DNA of 35,362 bases, from the IMG/VR virus record IMGVR_UViG_3300031963_000486, positions 1 to 35,362 of that record. One strand, written 5' to 3'. Below, piece by piece: positions 30,068 through 35,362 of the stretch (positions are counted from its first letter, which is position 1; every line of letters begins with the position of its first letter). A program made the translations under genes and the position numbers. Below the pieces are notes generated by a model that saw nothing but the letters and a program-made list of their open reading frames with translations, ran no database searches and had not been told where the DNA came from. This DNA comes from a virus.

Positions 30068-30654
30068 ACAAATTGTACCCAACCCGTTAGGATAAATTTT
30101 TCACCCTTTAACGGTGGGTTACCTCTATGCAAATGAGTAAAATGTGCTGGAAATATTAGCAATCGACCAACTATTGGATTGACTCGCATATTTTGATATA
30201 AAAATTCAGTTTCCCCGCCGTCTGTAACTTCGTTTAAATACAATATAAACGCTAAAATTCTATCTGTATGCTTTCTACCTTGACATTCAGCGTGCCAGAC
30301 ATGATACCCCTGTCCCGGTAGTGTTCTCTGAATTTTTATGTAATTAACGGTATGTTGCTCTAGTCCGCTATTTACATGAGGAAATTCATTTGTGTACTTA
30401 GGATAGACAGTATTCCAAAAAATATCCGAAAAAGTTTTGGAATGGGAAACCATTCCGTATTCCATTTCTGTTTTACAAAATTCAAGCGGAACAACTGATA
30501 AATCATCTATAGTGCTTTTTGCTACTGATGAATACTCTTGACGTTGATACGTCATACCAGAAGCATCGGCAAATTTAAACTGTTCTATAGCGCTTTTGCA
30601 GTAATCTTCACTAAACAAACCATCATAAACACGGATAAAATTCTCACTCGACAT
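30064..30654 (-). CDS. 2OG-Fe(II) oxygenase C with HxE motif
   Basis: This 196-aa protein is the first of the three oxygenase genes in transcription order. YHVWHAECQGRKHTDRILAF (117-136) gives His121-x-Glu123 in place of the usual HxD. GGETEFLY, FPAHFTHLHRGNPP (His171 or His174) and EKFILTGWV (Lys186 at the 2OG carboxylate position) follow. HxE is known in some 2OG enzymes and in phage relatives, so it need not mean loss of activity. It overlaps the adhesin companion gene by 11 nt. Confidence 0.9.
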   Translation of the reverse strand: MSSENFIRVYDGLFSEDYCKSAIEQFKFADASGMTYQRQEYSSVAKSTIDDLSVVPLEFCKTEMEYGMVSHSKTFSDIFWNTVYPKYTNEFPHVNSGLEQHTVNYIKIQRTLPGQGYHVWHAECQGRKHTDRILAFILYLNEVTDGGETEFLYQNMRVNPIVGRLLIFPAHFTHLHRGNPPLKGEKFILTGWVQFV

Positions 30655-30979
30655 GTTTTACCCATTGTTGAGTTTCTTCATTCCACCAATATTCATCAGA
30701 AGAACTCCCCTCTATACCGGGATATGGGGTAGGTGCTCTCCACTTATAAAATTCACTTAGTGACCATGATGGGTAAGGTTGTGGAGCGATAAAAATATTT
30801 AATTGTCGATTGTAAGTTGTACCAACTCCGCCAATAACTCCATATTCAGGTTGGGCTGAACTATTAACAATCACCCAGTCATTAACTTGTTCTGGGAAGT
30901 TTTGTTCAATAAATGTGAAATCATCAATAACAATTATATTGTCAACTATATTTTGGTCGTTGATATGTACGCAATCCAT
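30644..30979 (-). CDS. small tail-fibre companion protein
   Basis: This 111-aa protein has GGAG 7 nt before ATG 30979. The C-terminal half (FIAPQPYPSWSLSEFYKWRA, then PTPYPGIEGSS and YWWNEETQQWV) matches a short domain found in cyanophage and other aquatic phage proteins near tail-fibre genes. It is rich in Trp, Tyr and Pro. It is placed right after the Gly-rich adhesin, so a chaperone or tail-fibre assembly role is plausible. AT-rich like the oxygenase cassette. Confidence 0.7.
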   Translation of the reverse strand: MDCVHINDQNIVDNIIVIDDFTFIEQNFPEQVNDWVIVNSSAQPEYGVIGGVGTTYNRQLNIFIAPQPYPSWSLSEFYKWRAPTPYPGIEGSSSDEYWWNEETQQWVKHVE

Positions 30980-30996
30980 TTACATTCTCCAATAAA

Positions 30997-31839
30997 TCAA
31001 GGACTGAACGTACCAGAGTTGGTAAATGTATGACTTGTATAAGTCCCATCATTAGTAACCGTACCTCCAGTACCCTTCTGAGCGCCTAAATAACGAATAA
31101 CTACGATACCCGCAGCGCCCGATCCCGGGTTTGTAAATCCATCATTTGGTACACCAGCACCTGCTGCTCCGCCGCCATAGTTATTTCCGTTTACGGCGGG
31201 AGAGGCTTCACCCGGAGTGCTTGTTCTCGCTCCACCATATGGGCCGGGAGATGCGCCACCATAAGCCCCGGGGCCGGGACGACTACCGGGAGCGGTTTGT
31301 CCTTGTTCCCCTGACGTATTAGTAGTTCCCCCAGAGGCCGTACCGCCTGCACCACCGGGACGGCTATTACCACCCGAACATCCTGAACCACCAAAACCGC
31401 CACTACCACCATTTGCGGTCATTGTAGGGCCACCATTTACACTAGATGTTCCACCTGCCGGAGCCTGAGTAGTACAATGGTCATTTGCCGCAGCGCCAGC
31501 GCCACCAACAGTAACAGTTAGTGATGATCCGCCGGGGGCTATAGCATAATTGTTATAAAATGCATGACCACCGCCACCCGCACCTGAAGATGGGCGATCT
31601 GCACCACGAACTGAACCACCACCGCCACCGTTTACATAAATTAATAAATTATATGTATTTGCCTTGCCATAAAAATCAGTAGGCATAACAATGGCACCAG
31701 AGGCTTTACCGGCAAGACCTCGAACTGAGGCTTCATTTAAACTAATTTGTGTGGTAGCGCCAAGCCCTAATTCGACGGCAATAGACTGACCGGCTGTACT
31801 ACCAGCAAGACTAATTGGGCCTGAGTTATTAAGAGCCAT
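30997..31839 (-). CDS. glycine-rich tail adhesin
   Basis: This 280-aa protein has an N-terminal conserved module (MALNNSGPISLAGSTAGQSI, then LNEASVRGLAGKASGAIVMP) common to phage tail-fibre ends. It is followed by a beta segment (YNLLIYVNGGGG) and a Gly/Ser/Pro-rich region (about 75-255) with GG-rich runs that can form polyglycine-II-like sheets, as in Gly-rich phage adhesins. It ends with a short beta region (GAAGIVVIRYLG). It is probably the receptor-binding tip. Residues accessible to the adjacent oxygenases (Pro) are present in GGPT, RPGGAG and GPGAYG-type sequences. Confidence 0.82.
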   Translation of the reverse strand: MALNNSGPISLAGSTAGQSIAVELGLGATTQISLNEASVRGLAGKASGAIVMPTDFYGKANTYNLLIYVNGGGGGSVRGADRPSSGAGGGGHAFYNNYAIAPGGSSLTVTVGGAGAAANDHCTTQAPAGGTSSVNGGPTMTANGGSGGFGGSGCSGGNSRPGGAGGTASGGTTNTSGEQGQTAPGSRPGPGAYGGASPGPYGGARTSTPGEASPAVNGNNYGGGAAGAGVPNDGFTNPGSGAAGIVVIRYLGAQKGTGGTVTNDGTYTSHTFTNSGTFSP

Positions 31840-31841
31840 TT

Positions 31842-32846
31842 TTAACCCTCCAGTTTTTCAACTCGAGATGTAAGTTCAGCGATAGCGGCAAAAGCCAATG
31901 CACTTAACTTTTCGTAGTCTACAGCCAAAGACCCATCATCACGAGTTCTTACTGCCTGTGGAAACACGGTTTGTACGTCCTGAGCAATTACACCAAAGTC
32001 AGACTTACTTATGAAATACCCATCTTCACCACCGTGCTCTGCAATATAGGCATCAGTCCAATCAAAAGTTTTTCCACCAATAGCCGTAACCTTATTAAGA
32101 GCATCTTCAATTGGTTTGATATTTTCTTTAAATTTACGGTCTGACGAATAAAACGCTGTAACGTTGTTAGTTGCCCGAATTTCACCTGCGGTTCCAGAAG
32201 CCGGAGTTCCCACGCCAAGAGAGTCAAGTTGAACATCCCAAGCCACAAAACCTCCAGAAGCATCTCTGGCTACAATTGTAGAAGCACCGTTTGATGCGCT
32301 TGCGGTAGTCCTTGCGTTGTCTATAGTTCCAGACGATATGGAAGAAGCATTTAAAGAGGTAATATTTGCGCCCGAAAAAGTTGCTGTAGTTGATCCGGTA
32401 CCACCAGAAGCAATCGGAAGTGCAGTAGCAAGAGTTAGATTACGTAAGTGAGTAATTGCATCCGTACAGTCAGTACCATTGTTATAAACAAACATAGTTT
32501 TACCGGCGGGAACTGCAACACCGGTTTGTCCTGTTACTTTGATTGTGATGGTATCAGCACAACCGTTGTTTACTATGTATAACTTTTCAATCGCCGGAAC
32601 TACAAGATCTTGGGCGCCACCAGAAGTGCCTGTCAGGTTAAGGCGTAGGTTACGTGCCGTTTGACTAGCATTACTGTCCGTAAGTGTCAACGTTACAGTC
32701 GCACTAGAAAAGGTCACATCAGCCGAGCCTACAATGGCCTCTTCTAACGCTATCCCTAAGTTATCATTGGTGACGTTACCCCATGTCCCCGAGTTTTCTC
32801 CGGTAGCCATAAGTTGAATTTTTAAACTACTGTACGTACTTGCCAT
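31842..32846 (-). CDS. tail fibre/spike protein with C-terminal S74 self-cleaving chaperone
   Basis: This is a 334-aa protein. The N-terminal 135 residues are beta-rich. A Ser/Thr/Ala-rich shaft (about 145-205) leads to the Peptidase_S74 intramolecular chaperone. FYSSDRKFKENIKPI carries Ser235 and Lys240, the dyad used for self-cleavage in endosialidase-type fibres; cleavage would occur just before Ser235. The rest (FGVIAQDVQTVFPQAV, then DYEKLSALAFAAI and a C-terminal coiled coil) matches the chaperone family. The released trimer would form part of the adsorption apparatus with the Gly-rich adhesin. Confidence 0.92.
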   Translation of the reverse strand: MASTYSSLKIQLMATGENSGTWGNVTNDNLGIALEEAIVGSADVTFSSATVTLTLTDSNASQTARNLRLNLTGTSGGAQDLVVPAIEKLYIVNNGCADTITIKVTGQTGVAVPAGKTMFVYNNGTDCTDAITHLRNLTLATALPIASGGTGSTTATFSGANITSLNASSISSGTIDNARTTASASNGASTIVARDASGGFVAWDVQLDSLGVGTPASGTAGEIRATNNVTAFYSSDRKFKENIKPIEDALNKVTAIGGKTFDWTDAYIAEHGGEDGYFISKSDFGVIAQDVQTVFPQAVRTRDDGSLAVDYEKLSALAFAAIAELTSRVEKLEG

Positions 32847-32861
32847 TATTTACTCCTTAAA

Positions 32862-34418
32862 TTAAGCCGCTATCGGCAACCAATTTGGTGTTTGTACATC
32901 ATTAACCGGTATCCAGTTGGGGTTTTGATTGGGGTTAATTTTACTCCAGATCAATACTTTTCCAACACGCCCTTGCCCTTGAACCCCCGTTACAGATACA
33001 TTTTTGGGGATCCTTACTACAACACTACCTATTGAACCTGTTGCCTGTTGGAGTGTGACCGGTATGTAATTAATTGTCTTGGTAGTAACCTGCCCAAGCG
33101 CTGAAGTCCCTACAACTCCAGTTATTAGTACATTAGCCGCACCGCTCTCATCGGTTTCACCTAACTGCGTTGTTCCAACAATTCCTGTAACTTGAACATT
33201 AGCCCCAGCCGTAACAACTACAGCCCCAACCTCTCCGTCGCCCTGTACCCCAGTAACGTAATAAGCAGTGCGCTGTGTTACTTGACCAACTGCCCCGGAG
33301 GCTTGAACCCCGGTTACGGACACAGTTGCCCCAGCCCTAGCAACTACCTGCCCAACCTGCCCATCACCCTCAGTCCCTGTAAGTTGAACAGTGGCTTCGG
33401 TCTTTACCTCTTCTTCACCAAGTTGGCCCTCACCTTCGACACCAACCGGGAACACATTTGCGGCAGCAATTATTACAACAGAACCAATTTGACCAGTAGC
33501 AGTTACAGGGTCTACGTTAAATCCGGTTACATCTGCGCCCCAACCACCACGACTCCACGGGCCTGAACCCCAACCAATATAGTTAATATCGGTGCTGGTC
33601 TTTATTACTCCTATATTTCCAGAACCTTGAACCCCAGTAACGTAATAGGCAAATTCTTCTTCTTCTTCACCTACTACCCCGCTACCTTGTACTCCAGTTG
33701 GGTATACATTTGCTGCTAGAGCAACTGCAAGAACTCCGGTTTCACCGGTGCCTTCAACACCAGTGGGTTGAACATTTGCCCCAGCGTCTACAACTGTTGT
33801 TCCAACTTCACCTGTTGCTTCAACACCAAATACGGACTCATTAGCGGCGGCGGTTACAACGGCTTGCCCAAGTTCTACCTCGTGCTGGAACCCTGCTGGC
33901 TCAACTTCGGAACCTGCGGCAACACCTACCGGATCAAGTAATGCACTACCAACTACTCCAGTAACACTAACAAAAATATTAGCATTACCTATACCCCAAC
34001 CGCCTTCACCCCAAGGGCCAATACCCCACCCAAGAAGTCTTGGGAGTTGACCTAACTCACCACTTGCTTGAACTCCAGTTAAGTCTACTTCCACACCTAC
34101 ACGAACAAATTCATCTCCAAGTTCGCCAGTACCCTCTACACCTGTTGGATACACATTAGCAACTTGGTTAAACGTAACTACACTAACTCCACCTTCACCT
34201 TCAACACCAACTGGAAATGCATTAGCGCCTGTGAGTATTGTTACTTGTCCAAGATCAACAGTATGTTGAAAGCCTGCTGGTTCAACCTCTGCCCCTGCGG
34301 CAACACCTACTGGATCTAATAACGCACTACCAACTACTCCAGTAACACTTACTAAAGCGTTTGGATTACCTACACCAAAATCACCCTCCCCATAAGGCCC
34401 TATGCTCCAACCAGCCAT
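32862..34418 (-). CDS. 518-aa virion repeat protein with GVxGxG repeats and WGxGPW modules
   Basis: This protein is made almost entirely of short repeats of the form V(x)TGV(x)G(x)G(x)(V/L)G, over twenty of them, each probably a beta-hairpin. Three modules begin with GW-x-x-GP-(Y/W) (residues 3, 130 and 282). The first 58 residues are repeated almost exactly at 130-185. The C-terminus is Pro/Trp-rich (PNWIPVNDVQTPNWLPIAA). It has no enzymatic motif. A fibrous or decoration virion role is likely, next to the tail-fibre block. Repeats may expand or contract by recombination. Confidence 0.78.
   Translation of the reverse strand: MAGWSIGPYGEGDFGVGNPNALVSVTGVVGSALLDPVGVAAGAEVEPAGFQHTVDLGQVTILTGANAFPVGVEGEGGVSVVTFNQVANVYPTGVEGTGELGDEFVRVGVEVDLTGVQASGELGQLPRLLGWGIGPWGEGGWGIGNANIFVSVTGVVGSALLDPVGVAAGSEVEPAGFQHEVELGQAVVTAAANESVFGVEATGEVGTTVVDAGANVQPTGVEGTGETGVLAVALAANVYPTGVQGSGVVGEEEEEFAYYVTGVQGSGNIGVIKTSTDINYIGWGSGPWSRGGWGADVTGFNVDPVTATGQIGSVVIIAAANVFPVGVEGEGQLGEEEVKTEATVQLTGTEGDGQVGQVVARAGATVSVTGVQASGAVGQVTQRTAYYVTGVQGDGEVGAVVVTAGANVQVTGIVGTTQLGETDESGAANVLITGVVGTSALGQVTTKTINYIPVTLQQATGSIGSVVVRIPKNVSVTGVQGQGRVGKVLIWSKINPNQNPNWIPVNDVQTPNWLPIAA
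33864..34031 (-). repeat. direct repeat, downstream copy in 518-aa repeat protein
   Basis: Codons for residues 130-185 repeat those for residues 3-58 (34245-34412). The protein copies share SVTGVVGSALLDPVGVAAG and EVEPAGFQH exactly. The copies lie 381 nt apart on the coding strand and differ mainly at synonymous sites, so the duplication is old or diverging by drift. Confidence 0.85.
34245..34412 (-). repeat. direct repeat, upstream copy in 518-aa repeat protein
   Basis: This is the first copy of the 56-residue module (see 33864-34031). It starts GWSIGPYGEGDFG where the other copy has GWGIGPWGEGGWG. Confidence 0.85.
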
Positions 34419-34446
34419 GATTTGTCCTTTAGGGGAGGTTTGTTAA

Positions 34447-34935
34447 TTAAGCAATACGAATAATTGCGTTTGATGCGTCGTTAGTTGGGAAAATGATGGT
34501 GAAGTCACCGTCCGAAGCGGTTTTGTCAGCACCAAAGTCCAACACACAAACCGATGCATTGGTCAACGTGGTATTAGCATTGCTGTTTGCTGAAGGCGTG
34601 GTGTTATAAATCAAAGCGCCACGAGCAGTAAAGTTAGCGTTAGTAAACGTCTCATCGGAAAAGTCAGTAAAACCCGTGCCGGTGTTGGCGTTGATGTTGG
34701 TTGCCGTTACACCTGTGTTAGTTAGTGCTTGCCCGCCAGCCGTGTAGTTAGTACCGGAAGACGAAACTTCGTTGCTTGATGTGTAAGCAGTTGTATTTGC
34801 ATCCAATGAGGCTGAGGATGTATACAAAGCGAGTTTAAAAACGTCTGCGCCAGTATCAGCCGACGGACGGAAATCATGCACTCCAAGCAGAAGTTCTGCT
34901 TTGAATGATGTGGTCATTGCTTGCGTAATAGCCAT
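34447..34935 (-). CDS. Ser/Thr/Asn-rich virion protein
   Basis: This 162-aa protein has an N-terminus MAITQAMTTSFKAELLLGVH followed by a beta-rich Thr/Asn/Ser domain (FKLALYTSSASLD ... NTTAYTSSNEVSSSGTNY ... VCVLDFGADKTASDGDFTII). Its layout matches a virion protein family common in aquatic phages. It lies just before the repeat protein. A decoration or tail role is likely. Confidence 0.75.
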   Translation of the reverse strand: MAITQAMTTSFKAELLLGVHDFRPSADTGADVFKLALYTSSASLDANTTAYTSSNEVSSSGTNYTAGGQALTNTGVTATNINANTGTGFTDFSDETFTNANFTARGALIYNTTPSANSNANTTLTNASVCVLDFGADKTASDGDFTIIFPTNDASNAIIRIA

Positions 34936-34946
34936 GTTAGGCTCCT

Positions 34947-35243
34947 TTATTCATCTAAAAGTTTAATAAACTCAGGATGTCCTGCATTCCTGAACTTGAT
35001 AGCCAACGTCGTATGGTGCGACTTAATGGCTTCTTTCATATAAAACACCAAAACCTGACGGATTTGATCTTTAAACGCTTCTGCCTGATCTCGAATAGCA
35101 GGGTGCGTTTGCGAACCTACAGAAATAATTTTATCTAAGGCCCGTTCGGCAACTTCCTCTGGCAAAAATCCACGACCAGAAGTTGTTAATACTTTGACTT
35201 GACTGCCTCCTAAAAGGAAGGCTACTTCGCTCATCGTGCTCAT
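34947..35243 (-). CDS. small helical late protein
   Basis: This 98-aa protein starts at ATG 35243, overlapping the upstream stop (ATGA). An N-terminal beta piece (VAFLLGGSQVKVLTTSGRGF) is followed by helices (EEVAERALDKII ... AFKDQIRQVLVFYMKEAIKS) and the end HPEFIKLLDE. No enzymatic motif is visible. It could be a head-tail or tail assembly factor; function unknown. Confidence 0.7.
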   Translation of the reverse strand: MSTMSEVAFLLGGSQVKVLTTSGRGFLPEEVAERALDKIISVGSQTHPAIRDQAEAFKDQIRQVLVFYMKEAIKSHHTTLAIKFRNAGHPEFIKLLDE

Positions 35244-35362
35244 CGGACTTGAACCCTTGCTTGAGTTGTACGGTATGTATCTTGACGGTCTTTGCCTTCG
35301 CCAAGTTGTTTCAACATGGCAAGCGCTTCATTATACCGGGCTACATAGTTGTCATTGACATC
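35240..35362 (-). CDS. 3'-terminal fragment of a late gene (5' end outside window)
   Basis: An open frame enters from the right edge and ends with TGA at 35240-35242, ATGA-coupled to the next gene. The last 40 residues read DVNDNYVARYNEALAMLKQL then a basic tail ending TQARVQVR. The helical part and location suggest a virion or assembly protein; it cannot be identified from the fragment. Confidence 0.65.
   Translation of the reverse strand, partial: DVNDNYVARYNEALAMLKQLGEGKDRQDTYRTTQARVQVR

Noticed and set aside
1-35362. tRNA genes, integrase, attachment site
   Set aside because: No cloverleaf, no recombinase motif and no att-like direct repeats were recognised by eye.

Overview
This window is a 35.4-kb piece of a tailed double-stranded DNA phage (Caudoviricetes), cut at both ends. 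Gene density is near total: neighbours mostly overlap by 1-4 nt (ATGA, TGATG, TAATG), and no gene-free stretch exceeds about 90 bases. The set of large internal virion proteins plus a P22 gp10-like stabilisation protein suggests a podovirus-like particle. The family mix (2OG-Fe(II) oxygenases, Gly-rich adhesin, S74 tail protein, phage metallophosphoesterase) is typical of phages from aquatic metagenomes. Extended Shine-Dalgarno (SD) sites and an M15 endolysin fit a bacterial, probably Gram-negative, host; the host cannot be named from sequence alone. Terminase, portal and major capsid genes are not in the window. No integrase, tRNA, CRISPR or insertion sequence was seen.

Left arm, + strand (1 to about 11.6 kb), early and replication genes. 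It opens with small proteins, including three different winged-helix candidates, and a VRR-NUC nuclease. Then come a family A DNA polymerase, a Cas4/RecB-like nuclease with an Fe-S-type Cys quartet, a small HNH-like basic protein and an SNF2 helicase. A sigma70-like promoter overlaps the helicase stop codon. Downstream are a coiled-coil protein, a zinc-finger ssDNA-binding-like protein, a small HTH protein and a fused primase-helicase behind a structured leader. The arm ends at a strong rho-independent terminator at about 11.65 kb. The polymerase, SSB-like protein and primase-helicase would form a largely self-contained replisome; the nucleases and SNF2 helicase probably serve recombination, host DNA degradation or genome processing.

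Right arm, - strand (35.4 down to 11.66 kb), late genes read right to left. It holds small virion proteins, a 518-aa repeat protein, an S74 self-cleaving tail protein and a Gly-rich adhesin with a small companion. Next is an AT-rich cassette of three consecutive 2OG-Fe(II) oxygenases. It is followed by a zinc ribbon, a coiled-coil membrane protein, a proteasome/HslV-like Ntn hydrolase and an HTH-metallophosphoesterase. A lysis block follows (two membrane proteins, a 3TM-type holin, an M15 endolysin). Last are the stabilisation protein, a jelly-roll-like virion protein, three large low-complexity internal virion proteins, a GNAT acetyltransferase and a 1819-aa polyvalent protein with a HETVGH metallopeptidase motif.

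The points most worth a second look are a 61-codon gene with its own SD nested out of frame inside the polyvalent protein gene, the triple oxygenase cassette beside the adhesin, the proteasome-like hydrolase overlapping the HTH-phosphoesterase, the polymerase Leu at the 762-equivalent position, the structured leader before the primase-helicase, and several small genes (836-976, 3987-4157, 7221-7370, 26700-26846) that are easy to miss.
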